This document shows, in pieces, positions 22,340 to 35,339 of a stretch of DNA of 64,000 nt. Numbering within the stretch: position 1 is the stretch's first letter; every line of letters begins with the position of its first letter. This DNA comes from Lycorma delicatula. Its lineage: Eukaryota > Arthropoda > Insecta > Hemiptera > Fulgoridae. The notes below the pieces were generated by a model. The model was not told the origin of the DNA. It saw nothing but the letters and a program-made list of their open reading frames with translations, and searched no databases. Location: the NCBI RefSeq assembly GCF_047948215.1, contig NC_134464.1, positions 31,743,020 to 31,807,019 on the forward strand, given 5' to 3'. A program made the translations under genes and the position numbers.

Positions 22340-23510
22340 TTATGGATTCGTTTCAGCATACTTTAAAGTAATTTTATTATGTATTCTTTATTATGGAATC
22401 CCACTACTAGCTGATTTTCTTAAAAAGACTATTAAAAAAAATATTAATGATATGAATATTAAAATTTAATGAAAAAAAGAAGTAATTTAAAATAAATTCA
22501 GATAAAATTTTTAATGATTCTTTAGTAAAGTAGTAGAAAATATGTACTGAAAAAAGAAAAACTGACATATATAATGTGCTTATCTTTTATGTTAAAAAAT
22601 GTGAATTTATGTTACTAAAGAAAGTATAGCAAAGTATGAGAAAGTATTACAGTCTGCTAGTGAATACCTAGATTAAAGGGAATAACATCTTGGAAATTGA
22701 AGAGTGTGGGGCAAGGTAAAATTCCAATGGCCTGAAATTGAAGAGTGTGAGGCAAGGTAAAATGCCAATGGCCTAAATCAGTTTTATAATCGCTAGAGTT
22801 ATACACCATGGGAGAGGTTTCACTGTGTAGCATTAGAATTTATTACAGAAGAATGGTCATTGATGTCGATTTATTTTAAAATTCATTTATTTGTTAAAAC
22901 TTTCTATTTGTTATAAGTGATAAGAGTACATGCCTATTTGAAAAAATATTAATGTTATTTAGTAATTGTGAAGCCCTATGGTCATTTCTGGGCTTGAGAT
23001 TCCATTGTCAATAGTAAATATATTTTTTTTATCTCGATTGTGTTTTGCTATGTTATCTTATATTGACATGATCTATATAATGTATTTTTATATAGTACAA
23101 ATACATTATACAGATCACTTCAATATACGATAACATAAATATAAAAACAAATTATAAATAATTATTTAAATATAAGCATATGAAATAATGTTAAGGAAAC
23201 ATATTAAATTTAAGAATTATAATAAAGTAATTCACAATTCAGATGTCGCTATTGAAAACTATTTTGAGCAAACATATATGTTTGCATACCTGTTGAACAG
23301 CAGGCAGATAAATTGTGTTTTTTTTTAAAATTAGTATCTATATTTTTTTTTAATTAGTTGGGATGTGCTTTGTGTCAAATTACAAGATTTATCTCCAAAC
23401 TGCAGATCCTTTTTCAGTAATTCACCTTCGATTATATCTGTCATTAAATGTATTCATACTCTATTAAGACAAATACAATCAGTCTTATGACAATTTGGGC
23501 ATATTCTAGA
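22340..23510. other. AT-rich intron sequence with a 50-bp tandem duplication
   Basis: At 22696-22785 a unit with 'ttgaagagtgtgaggcaagg' and 'aatggcct' occurs twice in tandem, about 44 bp apart. At 23040-23150 there is a dyad: 'atgttatcttatattga' against 'tcaatatacgataacat'. No coding sequence seen. Confidence 0.5.
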
Positions 23511-23512
23511 GC

Positions 23513-23590
23513 AGCCCTTCTCAACCTGGGCTTGCAGTGACATGAAAAGGGGGTCACAAAAATAGCCTACAACTTTACACGTAAACAATA
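23513..23590 (+). mobile_element. Possible hAT-type transposon end
   Basis: The 'cagcccttctcaacctgggc' start followed by 'gggggtcacaaaa' resembles the 'cagnggttctcaacct...ggggtcgc' ends of non-autonomous hAT elements. I did not find the matching opposite end, so this is a weak call. Confidence 0.3.
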
Positions 23591-23639
23591 ATGAAATCAT
23601 TTTATTAAAAAATATCATTTATTACAAACATTTTACTTA

Positions 23640-25885
23640 TAAAAGTACTTACTTATAAGTGTGTACTTATAAGTACACACGTAAAGAAACTAAATTAATG
23701 AGATGGTTGCATTTGTTTTTCAATTAAAAAGTTTATATAATAATTTTCTGGAAAAAAAGAGCATTTTATAATTTCTTTTATTTTCCTGGCAAGTAACTAT
23801 ATTAAAGGGAAAAGTATGGTGGTGATCTGTCAAAAAATGGAGATATTGGGTTTTAACAAATCTTTACTTTTAGGGTCCAACTAGTTTAAATACACCAAAA
23901 GAAAAATGTATACGTGTATGTACTTATGTATTTTTGTGTGTCGCCCTACTTTTGATTTTAAATCACAGGGCTTACCAAACTGATTTTTTTCAAATTTGAC
24001 TAAAATATTTCTGTATATGGGTCTGTATATGTATCATATTAATTTTTTTTCAAAATTTGTTAAGGGGTTGGGAGAATATCATGAAAAAAACAATTTCGAT
24101 TTTCTTCATAGACATTTTTGAGAAAACTTTATTAAAGTAAATATGTTACCTACCATATGCAATAACTAATAAAACTTAAAAAAAAATCTATTACCTTTAA
24201 AATTAAATTATGTTTTCTGTTCTTTTGCTCCATCTTAATTTGGTTTTAATATTTTTCAAAAGTTTTTTGAACAATATACTTCATACATAGAACCAGACCT
24301 AAAATGTGAAAAGTTTTTTGAAAATTTCCTTTTTTTTGTTTTAGCTTTATTATTTAGATTTAGAGAAAACTTTAAACAAAGTTAAGTTTAACCTATATAT
24401 GATTATATGTATAGAAAAAAATTTTAAAAATTTATTACCCGTCTCAAAAAATGCATATTCTGTGTTTTATGTTTTTTGGCTTTAAATCTTTTAATTTTTA
24501 TTAAATAGCTGGGACAGTCATGCAATATTTTACCATTTTTTTTTTTGGTGTGATGCAGGTTCTATAATGCTTTGCTGTGACATAATAAAATCTTCTGTTA
24601 AAATTTATAAAAAAAGATTTAATGGGTCTTAACAAGTTTGCATTTAAATTACTTTTTGAAGTGAAAATATTAGTACTATTGTAAAAATTACTTTTTTAAT
24701 GCAATACATAATGATTTAATATAATAATTATTATTTTCAATGCATATTCATAGCTCAAAGTGAATTGATATGGAAATTTTTTAAAATCAAGATCCTCTAA
24801 TGCTGTAGTTATGTGTATATTTAAAGAAGAATTGAGTAAATAAAACTGAATAAACTTTTCTAAAAATATTTTGACTATAAAGAATATTGGAACCATACCA
24901 AGTTTACACACAAAATAATTCCCCATATGCAACATATTTTTGTTTGATTTGCAGATAATCCTATTTTAAAAAAAACTTAAGGCCAGTATATCAAAAGAGG
25001 GGAATGTTTTAATTATATTTTTTAATGATTATATTGAAATTTTCAATAAAATTATTTTCTCTTAGTGACTGAATGTGTATGAATATTATAAAGACCATCT
25101 ACTTAAGATATATCATTCTAATGTGTTTGATAAAATGCTCAGAAATATTACTTACTATCTCTAATAAAATGTACAGATTCATATGTCCAAAATAAGCACA
25201 TGATTCAATCTGCATCTATTAAATTGAAGAAATTTTTAAACAATTTAAACAATGAAAATAACTCATAATATTACTTGATTTTAAGTGTAATTTGTATAAA
25301 ATATTTGTATTGTTATTTATTTGAAATAAAAACTGATATTTTAAAATAAGAGCCAATAAATAGTTTTTATTAAGATAAATTATATTTATTAACCTCACCT
25401 AACTGTGCAAAACATTTTAAAACCCAACTTTGTTAAATATGGCTTTGGCCATAAATAAATTTAAATAACGTTTAAATCATATGACTTATAAGGGCAGTTT
25501 AATGTGTTAATCAAGATCATAAAAATTTTGTTTTTCAATAATCAAACAGAGAGAATATAATTTGGTGTAATTAATATAACTTTTGATGATTATACCATTT
25601 AAAACTATATTTATATTTTCCAAATAGGTACATTAGGTATTTAATGATTCAATAGCCCATGATATCTCAGGTTCATTTATTCCTTTATAACAGATTGCTG
25701 TGAAGTGGTAAAGATACTAAAATCCTGTCCTTTTTAGAAAAGGTGGTGAACGTAACACCTTTTCTTCATCATTAACACAAACGTTAATATTTTAAATACA
25801 CATTCACTGACTTGGATGATGAGTACAAATCAAAATGAACAATGACAGATAAAGAAAACAATGGGAGTATTACATTTATATATAT
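23640..25885. other. AT-rich intron sequence, few signals
   Basis: The perfect 18-bp palindrome 'gtgtacttataagtacac' lies at about 23668-23685. The 23900-24120 part vaguely recalls repeat R2 ('tgtgtcgccctacttttgat') but I could not align it well. No exon seen. Confidence 0.45.
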
Positions 25886-25889
25886 ATAT

Positions 25890-26010
25890 TTTTTTTTTTG
25901 TGAAGTCATCAGTCAGTTGACTCGTTTGAACCTATTCTCTACTTTTTCTGTTCTTTGCTAATATTTTAATCTTAACATAATTATTAAATTTTACATCCAC
26001 AATTACCTGT
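25890..26010 (-). mobile_element. LINE 3' end remnant
   Basis: On the minus strand a poly-A follows 'gactgatgacttcaca', matching the 'gtcaaatgactgaagacaaa' terminus of the LINE at 56.25 kb. Only the last part of the element can be followed. Confidence 0.5.
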
Positions 26011-26530
26011 TTTATATATTAAAATATTTATTGCTCTGTATAATTTTTACCTTTTACATATCTCTCTGTTATTGAATTAACTAAAACTGGGTCGATTAAT
26101 AAATAGCCCATCAATTTAGATGTCTCTTTACAAAAAAAATTACAAGATGTCTCTTTCTACTACAAATTTTTGTACTATAATCTCAAATGGCTTAACAGAC
26201 AACTTAAGTAATTAGAACAAATTTAAACACTTTAATGATATCTTACTTGACTTCACATATAAATGAGCTGAGTATAATATGTGATAGATCATTGAAAAAC
26301 CATAATATGAAATGAACTCTTGAAGATATTAAAAATAATGGCCATTCAAATGATTTTAAGAATTACCAGTTAGTTGGAACTGGTGTGCTTTTATTAGTTT
26401 CATTAGAAATTAGAGATTAGATTTTAATATTTTTATTAATTGAGATACAGAGATTTTCCTGATTATACAAATTTTAAGGGACCAAGGGAAAAATTTATAA
26501 TTAATAGAAAATTTAAATTATCTATATTCA
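26010..26530. other. AT-rich intron sequence, nothing recognised
   Basis: No coding or repeat signal seen. Confidence 0.5.
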
Positions 26531-26559
26531 AATTAATAACTTTCCAATATACAAATTCT

Positions 26560-26625
26560 TACCAGGAATTAAACCAGAGACCAACTGATTTAGTAGCCAT
26601 TATACTAAAAGCAATACCAGAAGCA
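26560..26625 (-). mobile_element. tRNA-like promoter pair, probable old SINE
   Basis: On the minus strand TAGTATAATGG fits the RNA polymerase III box A consensus and GGTTTAATTCC fits box B. The spacing is shorter than in a true tRNA and no acceptor stem was found. It may be a diverged SINE of family A. Confidence 0.35.
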
Positions 26626-26639
26626 CAATTTAAGTCCCA

Positions 26640-28320
26640 TACAGAAAAATAGATATTTCATTCATATAAATGTTTAAGTGACACGGTTTAAAATGTGTTA
26701 GATGAGAATTCATATATTTTCAATCCTAAAAAGTTAAATTAAATTCAATAAAATAATGTTTCATTATAGCCTAATATATCAAAAAATTGATATATTGATG
26801 AAAGAAATAGATAAAAAATTTACTTGTAACCGTAAGTAATTAATTCCTTTAACAAAATATAAAACTTACCACCTAATAATTCATTTCAACAGATTATGAA
26901 ACAATTTATTATCTATTTTAAAACATTTTATCCTTGTACATATAAAAGATAAATCATTTTGTTTTTCTTTTATTTCCTTTTGGAACAGTGCCATAGCAAA
27001 ACACTCTTCCTTCCATTACCTAACTCATTTCTAATACCACCAATAAATTAAATGTATATATGTATCTTCTTTTTTATTATCATTAAAAAATATTTCTAGC
27101 TTGAAAACAATATTTTATAGGTATTTTTTCAATAATTAAAGTGAATATTTAATTATATTAGTTTATTCAAGTATAATTTTTTTGTCTGAATTTAAAAAAA
27201 TATATATATTTTTACTTTATTTCACTAAGACAGCATCTGTAATTCAAATAAGGAATATTACTTAATTTAATATAGTAGGTTCTAGGTTTTACTTTTAGTG
27301 AAAACTTGGTTTTTTTAATGTATTAATTTAGCTAATATCCTCAAAATCTCTAAGAAAATTAAGAGGCTCTTATATCCTAAAAATAATGGCCAGGATTCCT
27401 GGCAACGGAGCTTAAATTTTAATTCTTCCCCAGGGATGAAATTAAATTTAAGAAATTAAATTATTTTTTAGAATGTTTTTGAAAAATTTAAAACAACCAA
27501 TAACTTAATCTTTAATTTAATCCCAATTTAAAAAGTCAAAATTAAAAAAGTTTTGTTTTGTAATTTGTAATGCAACATTTTTTGAAGATGAACTTGTTAT
27601 ATTTTTATTAAAATATTATTTTATTTTACATATTTTTATTTTAAATATGTATAAGCTTACAGAAAATTACCTGAAAAAAGGTGATCACAAGAAACACAAA
27701 GGCAAACTACATCTTGATAAAAGAAAGAAAATAATTCAGAGAAATAAACAACATAAAGATGAATATAAGTTGAAAAGCATAATATGGCAACATGAATTAT
27801 TTTTGTCAGCATACCAAAAAGCTCTGTATCGTTACAGTAACGATCCAATTCTAAGCAATGATAATAAATCTTCACAAAATATTTGTATAAATAGTATAAT
27901 CCTTTGTTTAAAATATCTTCCACTTAAATTATGTCAAAAGACACAATGATACAAAAGAGAAACTTCTTAAAAGAAAAAAAAATGTAATCAGTTAATATAG
28001 AGAAGAGTAATTCCCCCTGCCGGATATGTGTAAAAAAATAAACCCAAAGGATGATCCTTCTTTTAGAAGCCAGTTAATAATGAAGATATACTGCATTTTG
28101 CATAATATGATTTCTATACTGAATATCTTCAGTTAATAATTTGTCAGATCTCAAATTGTTTAAGAAGCATTCATTATCTATTATAAATTTTTGAACTGAT
28201 TTTAACAGAGTATGCTATTTCATATTATATTATATTTCATTTATTTAACACTGGTGACTAAAAGTTAATACTCTATTATAACTCTTTTTTTCTTTTAATT
28301 ATGAAAAAAAGATTTTATAA
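26640..28320. other. AT-rich intron sequence, no convincing gene
   Basis: It holds a 100-codon lysine-rich open stretch (27647-27949, plus) and an overlapping antisense one. Neither has a recognisable domain and both are compatible with chance in AT-rich DNA. Confidence 0.5.
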
Positions 28321-28327
28321 TATATTT

Positions 28328-28400
28328 GCCAAATCTGACTGGGATTGGAATCCAAACTTTCTGAATAAAAGGCAGAGATTCTATAATTCCACAATGGAGT
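28328..28400 (-). mobile_element. tRNA-derived SINE family B, copy 4
   Basis: On the minus strand 'ccattgtggaattatagaat', 'ctctgccttttattcag' and 'tttggattccaatccc' follow the family-B order. Box B is recognisable but diverged. Confidence 0.5.
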
Positions 28401-28779
28401 CTAGCAAAGCGAATTTATCTATTTTGAAAGGTTCTGAGAAACAAAAAATGTCAGCCATGTTGAAATATGGCATTAAATATGCACAGATGGTTTTGAGATT
28501 CATTTTTTGTCTTGTGTTTAAATGAAATTTTTTTTGTCAGATGACAAATTTATCACAAGTCGAGGCTTGTGCATGGACGTGTGATATGAATATTTATGAA
28601 ATAAGGAAAATTAATCTATTGATAAGATTTATGAATTGACACCTGAATTTGAATTGATTAAATCCACTCATACTTTTTAATCTAATTTTATGATAAATCT
28701 ATTATTTTTGGAAATAATAATATCATTAAAATTGTAGAAAATAGAGTTTTTGAAATGTAATATTATAAGAAGTAGCTGA

Positions 28780-28990
28780 TAAGGTTTAAAGTAAAGAGGC
28801 CTTAAAACAAGTAGGAGAGGAAAGAAGTATGTGGCACAATCTTGTAAATAGACAAATTAAATAGATAAACCACGTATTAAAACATTCATATTTAGTTAAC
28901 TCTGGATAATCAGTTAGCAGTTGCTAGATAGTAGATTCAAATATGCATGAAAAGTTCCATTTAAAATTGGGAACACTCTTTGATGAATGT
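28780..28990 (+). pseudogene. LINE C-terminal remnant
   Basis: One frame reads EALKQVGEERSMWHNLVNRQ and, after a stop, NHVLKHS. This matches the EVLRQIDEERSIWKNIVKRR...GHILRHP region of the LINE at 54.6-56.3 kb. It shows an older copy of that same family; only this piece was recognised. Confidence 0.65.
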
Positions 28991-29234
28991 ATGTAAGAGA
29001 AATAACATTTTATTGTAATTTTTTGTGGATTAAAGGACTTTTTGCAAAAAAAAATTCATAATGATATGTTTCCTGTTTATAGTTAAAAGTTTGTCATATA
29101 AAGCTCAACAGGATCCATAAATTCTCTCAAGGATACTCAAATAATTTTGATGAAGACTAATCTAGATGTCCTGGTCAGATTGTAACTGACCATTAGCGTT
29201 TCGAATAGAGAAAATGATTCAGGCTGACAGGTGA

Positions 29235-29990
29235 GTAATGGAAAACAGCACACAACATGTACAGCAAACAGGATATTCTAGCCTTCCGCATAATTCATAA
29301 TTGTTTAAATTTTAGGGAAGTCTCACAGTGGGTAACGTATAAATTGACCAATGAAGCCAATATGAATCGAATAGGAGTTATTTGCAATAGCTGTCTTGGT
29401 ATATTGATAAAGAAGAAGAAATGCTTTATAGGAATGAAACTTGGATACATCATTACCATCTCAAATCAAGGTATGGAGACATTCTTCTTTACTTTTGTTT
29501 AAAAATAAAACAAGGTTGCTCTCTCAGTTGGCAAGGTTATGCTTAATAGTATTTTAGGATTGACAAAGAAAACTGTCAACCTATTTTCAGAAAAGATGTG
29601 ATAAAGATAATACTGTAGCTTCTATTCATGTTTCGAGTTCCAGTTCAAAGAAACATCCACACCACTGACTAGAGGATTATTGCTTCATCTCAACGAAGTC
29701 AGGTCTCATATGGCTTGATTAACCCAGGAGAAAATTGATGAACACAAACATTTAGCTGTTTCAACATCTGCCTTACAGCCTTTACCTACCTCCAAATGTC
29801 TCATATATTTGTTTGATAAAAACTCATTTGGGTAGAAACATTTTGTGGGCGATGAAACTGTTAAATGTGAGGTGTGAATATATCTGTAATAGTCTTCCAA
29901 CAACTTTTATATACCAGGGGTTTTGGGAACTGATAAAGTGATGGGATAACTGTATTAGTTTTGGGGAAGATTATATTGAAAATAATTCCC
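29235..29990 (+). pseudogene. Old mariner transposase remnant
   Basis: Plus-strand blocks in mixed frames follow a mariner transposase. LYRNETWIHHYHLKS near 29420 corresponds to the GDETWIHHY first-aspartate motif. The distal part near 29835-29990 gives WKHFVGDE, FIYQGFWEL, WDNCISFGEDYIEN, matching the usual C-terminal W-KC-x-GDYIE tail. The middle, including the second and third catalytic residues, is hard to follow. Terminal repeats were not found. It is far older than the mariners at 18.0 and 40.7 kb. Confidence 0.6.
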
Positions 29991-30540
29991 CTAAATTATT
30001 TAGGGAAGATACTTTTAAGTTTCTTACTAAATATTTATTTAATATACAATCTATTCACTAAATTATCATCACACAAAATTAAACTAACCATTGTTCTTAT
30101 TTAGTTCTAAGCGATTTCAAATGTCTGTTAAATGTAGTTTTATTTTTAACTGCTGAAGTAAAATAAAACTTGTAAGAAAGTATGTTAAATATAAAAGAAT
30201 CAGCTTTTATTATCTTTTATGTAAGCATATCTTTCTTAAAATGTTGAAAGTTCAGGTTTATAATAAAAAAAGGTGACATGTAAACAATAACTGCACTCAA
30301 GTATTATAATTAATCCTTTAAAATATTCTGAGAATAATAAAACGTAAAGAACAGATTGCTCATCCTTTTCATTCTACTTGTTAACAAATGAACAGATGTC
30401 AAATATTATAGTATTTGAAAAAAGTAAATACTGCATTAACATTTATTATTTTATTATATTAATAAATTACATAATGTACTTAATATATTATAAATGTAAT
30501 TTATTATATTGTGTAATAATGTAATATCTATATCTAATAA
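29990..30540. other. AT-rich intron sequence, nothing recognised
   Basis: No coding or repeat signal seen. Confidence 0.5.
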
Positions 30541-30541
30541 C

Positions 30542-31384
30542 CAGTGGCGACTCGGATATAGGCACTGCAGAACTGCAGCACTCTCTAGTTCCACTTGATA
30601 TTATCGGTAATATTTAATATAATGAGTTATTTTTTCTTTAATTCTTTCTTTATACTTCTACAATATATAATCAATAAACTTATTGTCAGTAGCCATCCCC
30701 CAGTTTATGAAAAAGATACAAAAATCTTTGTATGGAACTGTGTGCTTCTCAGTTCCAGTGATGTGGTATTTGGCTGTTATTTGCATGCGCATATAGGAAG
30801 CTGCACACAAGGCTGCAAGATAGAGAGAGCACTGTCACTCCTGCAGTGCGACCCTGGCATGATGGTGGACAGTAGTTATTTTTTTACTCCGCGTGTATAT
30901 GAAATGTTCCTTATTCATTCCCTTTTCCAGTTTAGTCGGTGGAAGGAATATGAAAGCGGTTTAGTTGTTTTTTCAGTAGTGATCAGAAGATGGCGGAAAG
31001 CAAGAGCTCTTTAACCGTCAAATCTATCCAAAAACACGCTGGAAGGGCAAAATAGAAGGTAATTAGTAAAAACTAATTATATATTTGTTTCTGTGTATAT
31101 AGAAATTTAAATTAAGCACCATTGGACTATAGTGTTTTTAAGCAGACATTTTATTAAGTTACAAAAACATATTTAAGCACAATGTGCTTAAAAATTGTGT
31201 ACCATATCTTGAATGTGATACAGTATAGAATCAGATTATTATCCTGCTTCCAGCTGTTCTGTTTGATTCATTTTTTTTCATTTCTTTTGTTTTACAGAAA
31301 ACTTTAATCATGGCCTTGAAAAGGCACCCAGAAAAAGATTTCTGGAGCAGCATCTCCACTAATTTTAGCTACGAGCCGCCACTC
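30542..31384. mobile_element. Non-autonomous hAT-like element (about 843 bp)
   Basis: The ends are inverted: 'cagtggcgactcg' at 30542-30554 and 'cgagccgccact' at 31372-31383 (one mismatch inside, last base changed). The flanking 8 bp are 'ctaataac' and 'ttataaac', identical at five of eight sites, consistent with a decayed hAT 8-bp duplication. The interior is GC-richer than its surroundings and includes a short ATG-led frame at about 30991 ending near a GT; no transposase domain was seen, so mobility would depend on an element elsewhere. Confidence 0.5.
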
Positions 31385-31419
31385 TTATAAACCAACTTGT
31401 CTTGACAGACTGACTGACT

Positions 31420-32133
31420 GATTCATCAGTGCCCAGCAAAAATTATTGAAGATAAATTGATGATAACTTGTATAGATGTTCTTATAGTATAAATGCACGC
31501 TAAGAAAGGATTCTCTGAAATTCCAAGTTTAAAGGGTTAAAATGGAGTAACAATAAATTTTATTATTTTTTTAAGTTTTCAAAAATAGATTTAGATATCA
31601 ACTTGATTTTTTTGTGTATGTAATTTTCATGTAAATATCTAAAAACCCATTTCTAGATTTTTTCGAAATTCGACTTTGAAAAGGAAAAAGAAAGGTAAAA
31701 AAATTTAACAATGTACGAAAATTTTTCCTATTCCCATCTATATTAAACGAGATATTCACTAGATTTGGGGTTGTAAATACTCTTCAGATAGATAACTAAA
31801 AACCATTTTCGGATTTTTTTGAATTTCGATTTTTTTAAGGGATGCGATGGTTTACAGCGGCTCGACCAACACAGCCACTGTTACTGAATATACGACACGA
31901 CCTGCCTCCGATTAATTAACTAAAAACAAATAACAGAAAAGTAAAAAAGTACGAGAACAAAGTACGATCACCTCCTAGTGGTGTTTGTAGGGTAACACTA
32001 AGAATCGGGTAAAATAAATTTTGTGCGAAGTACGGGTAACCAGTTATAAATAATATTTTTAAGATGGAGACCGACTGATCTGAAACCCACATTCTTAGAT
32101 CACTCAAAATTTCGGGTCCTGTACTGACCAAAC
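31420..32133 (+). repeat. Repeat R1, copy 2
   Basis: Second copy of the block at 15225-15960, in the same orientation and collinear over its length. It starts 36 bp after the hAT-like element. Confidence 0.8.
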
Positions 32134-32239
32134 GTCATGACATTTTCACACGCTACAAATCATTTATCTCATCCTTAGCAATACCTAACGGTGGTCCCGG
32201 AGGATAAAAAAATAAATAAAAAAAAACCACCGGGTTTCT

Positions 32240-32480
32240 TTTCTGTTTATCCTCCACCATAAGGTACTGCTTCACAGGATGTAAATGAAGTGTAGTCGTG
32301 TACAGTCTCAGGTCGACCATTTCTGAGATATGTGGTTAATCGAAACCCAACCACCAAAGAACACCGATATCCACCATCTAGTATTCAAATCCACGTAAAA
32401 GTAACTGACTTTACTAGAACTTGAACGCTGGAACTCTCGACTTCCAAATCAGCTGATTTGAAGTCATGTAAGTTGGTTGT
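32240..32480 (-). mobile_element. tRNA-derived SINE family A, copy 2
   Basis: It contains 'tgtaaatgaagtgtagtcg', 'gaccatttctgagatatgtg', 'caaccaccaaagaacacc' and 'cagctgatttg' in the family-A order on the minus strand. The tRNA head is decayed at the right end. A (cggaggataaa / tttatcctcc) inverted pair lies at its tail side (32202-32262). Confidence 0.8.
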
Positions 32481-32489
32481 AGATAAGAA

Positions 32490-33510
32490 TTCTCATCCCA
32501 TGACTACGTAGAGATACACAACAGAGATACCGTGAAGCAGGAATAATTAATTTTTATCTGTATTATTTGACTCTAAATTTATTTTTAATTTAAAACAGGG
32601 TCAAATTCGTGTTTATCTGACAATTCTAACAATATTAAAGTTAGGCTAAAAAATTAATCACATTCTGAAATTACTTTAGTTTTTAGTTACCTATACAAAA
32701 GTATTCTAAAAGAGTGTTGGAATAAAAAGGTTTGTAGAAAAAAATTAAAATATTTTTTTATGTTCGACAGTAATTAAACAAATAAAACAGTTCGGATATA
32801 GCGCGCATGTTGAATGTAAAACTTTGCTTGCACGAGGCAGACAGTCGCTGCGCAGGGAATTATATTACTCTTTTATCATAACATTAGTCATATTCAGAAA
32901 TCGAGTATTCTGCAATACAGCATGTTTAACTATTTACATAAATAGAAAAAATTTGTCTACAATTAAAATGCGTTATCATTTTGTTTAATTTCAGACAATA
33001 ATTTCTTTAAAAATATTTAGCGTACTTATAAATATTTCTTACTGTGCACAGTACAAAACCGAATAGTTTACAATTGTATTAAAAGATTACGCTGATAAAC
33101 ATAATTTTTGTTTCGTAACCTGCGATACACAGGTTTTTTATGTTGAAAACGAATATGAACTCAGAATCTTTCTATCACCCATCATTGTTGAAAAATTTTG
33201 AAATTTAAATTAAAGGATTTTTTCCATTTTTCAACTATAGTTAGCATTTTAAGGTCCTATATTGTATTTTGTTAGCTCAATTTTATTGTTTAACTTTGTT
33301 AACATAATTTGTAAGCTACAAATAAACAATACTAGACAAAGAATTAAATCATATCAAAGTCACATATTATGATATCGTATCTAATACTGAAGAATGAGCC
33401 TTCATGGACAAGATTAATCATATCTGCAGGTCAAAACATGTAGCTGAAAACACAGTTGTGTTGTTTGTATTAAGCACTGGATTTAGTAATGAATTAATTT
33501 TGTTAACAGT
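32490..33510. other. Unrecognised sequence upstream of family copy B
   Basis: No exon or repeat match. If the uncharacterised family has a promoter or left end, it would lie here, but I found no inverted repeat to define one. Confidence 0.45.
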
Positions 33511-33516
33511 GCAGTG

Positions 33517-35130
33517 CCTCTAAATTGTGTAAATGATGTGGATGCCTTTTCTTATGTATGTGGTGAGTTTACTGTAAAATCAAATAGAAAAACATTACAC
33601 CTTTAATTAAAAAAAGCATATCATTTGTACTTTCAGTGTAAAATTGGCGAATAGGATAAGACGCGGGATCCTCATATAGTATGCACTAATTGTTCTGTAT
33701 ATATAAGAGGATGGCTGAAAGGTACACGGAAGGCTTTACCATTTGGTGTACCTATGGTTTGGTGTGAACCAAAGGATCGTGTAACCGATTGTTACTTTTG
33801 TTTAACAAGTGTGTCTGGAATTTCTAAAAAATCTAAACATACTGTAAAATATCCTTCATTGCAATCTGCAATCAGGCCTGTATCTCACAGCGAAATTATT
33901 CCTTTGAATGTATGTTTCGAAAGCAGCGATGAAGAATCAGACAGTACTGAAGAAGACAACAATGATTTTGATTTTGAATTATCTTCCAATAAGCCACATC
34001 TTATATCATAAGGTAAATTAAATGACTTGGTTAGGGATTTAAATTTATCAAAAAATTAAGGTGAACTTTTAGGATCAAGACTGCAAGGTTAGAATTTACT
34101 TCAAAACAAATACAAAAATTTCGGGCTTTCGAAGCCGACAAAAAGAATTTTTCTCAGTAGTTTATTGATGAAAATAATTTGGTTTATTGCACAAATATTG
34201 ATGAGCTTATGTTGTACTTAGGACAATTCATAAACCTCTGAACTGGCGCCTTTTCATAGGTTTGTCCAAGTATAGTTAAAAAGCGGTTCTACTACACAAC
34301 GGTAACAAATATTCTTCGATACCAATCGCTTATGGTATTATTTTTAAAGAGACATGCAATGATGAAAGACGTTCTTGAAAAAATAAATGATAATAAACGT
34401 AGCTGGAATATATGTGGTGATTTGAAAGTTATAGCTATTTTGTTAGGCTATATTAACTACATATGTTTTTTTTGCGAATGGGACAGCCGAGGTAGGCATT
34501 ATGTGACCAAAGAGAGTAAGAAACGAGACAACTTAACTCCAAACGGGAAAAATATTATTCATGAACCCTTAGTTGAACCCAAAAACATATTTTTACCTCC
34601 ATTTCTCATCAAGCTAGGACTAATGAAAAACTTTGTAAAAGCAATGATAGTCCCAGACTTTTGTTCATCAGGCAGAAATTTCCGAATGTAAGTGAAGGAA
34701 AAATTATGGAAGGAATATTTGTTAGTCCTCAAATAAGAGAGCTGATCAAAGATGATGTGTAACTCAATGTTAAATAATGCAGAAAGTGCAGCTTGGGCTT
34801 CATTTAAAGATGTTTACAAAAATTTTCTCGGGAAACAAAAATTCGACAATTACTACGATATTGTGAATCAACGTTTTACTTCATACAGAGCTATGGGATG
34901 TAATATGTTTGAAAATACATTTCCTCCACTCACATCTGGATTTTTTCCCGGACAACCTCGGAGATGTAAGTGACGAACACGGTGAACGTTTCCACCAAGA
35001 CATTTCGGTGATGGAAAGCCGCTATAAAGGGAAATGGAATGCTAACATGCTAGCCGATTACCGTTGGACATTAATTCGGGATGTGCCTGAGGCTATTTAT
35101 AATAGAAAAACATCCGCGAAATCATTCTAA
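33517..35130 (+). pseudogene. Uncharacterised multicopy protein family, copy B (near full length)
   Basis: This is the most complete copy. The first frame runs 33517-34011 with two stops and shows cysteine pairs resembling a zinc-binding region: SYVCGEF (first Cys lost), VCTNC (33682-33693) and DCYFC (33787-33801), followed by an acidic stretch with SSDEESDSTEEDNND. The middle (34083-34690) includes VYCTNIDELMLYLGQ, a damaged IDSS block (now FIGLS), AVLLHNGN, ICGDLKVIAILLG, CFFCEWDSRGR and FLPPFLIKLGLMKNFVKAM. The C-terminus (34752-35130) has AWASFKDVYKNFLG, HSHLDFFPDN, SDEHGERFHQDISVME, KGKWNANMLADY and a final SAKSF stop. Frameshifts separate the parts. I recognise the family as a repeated unnamed protein of arthropods but know no function; transposase-like origin is inference. 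Confidence 0.8.
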
Positions 35131-35339
35131 CACAGGTATGACCAAGCAAAATTTGTTAATATTTCTTTTTTTGTAACATTTCCTTCTAAGTTTTCGTCGG
35201 TTTTGTTGTTAATAAAAGTCGACATGTTTAAAATTTTATTTCTTTTTTGTTGACATTATTTACATCAATCTTCTTATAATTAAATTCTCTACAATTTATG
35301 TTTAAAAAATTTATGATTTATTGTGAATTTAACATCGTT

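Noticed and set aside
27647..27949. Plus-strand 100-codon lysine-rich open frame with an overlapping antisense frame
   Set aside because: No domain, low complexity, no splice or promoter context; expected by chance in AT-rich intron DNA.
30595..31014. Plus-strand 139-codon open frame
   Set aside because: It lies inside the hAT-like non-autonomous element and shows no transposase or other domain.
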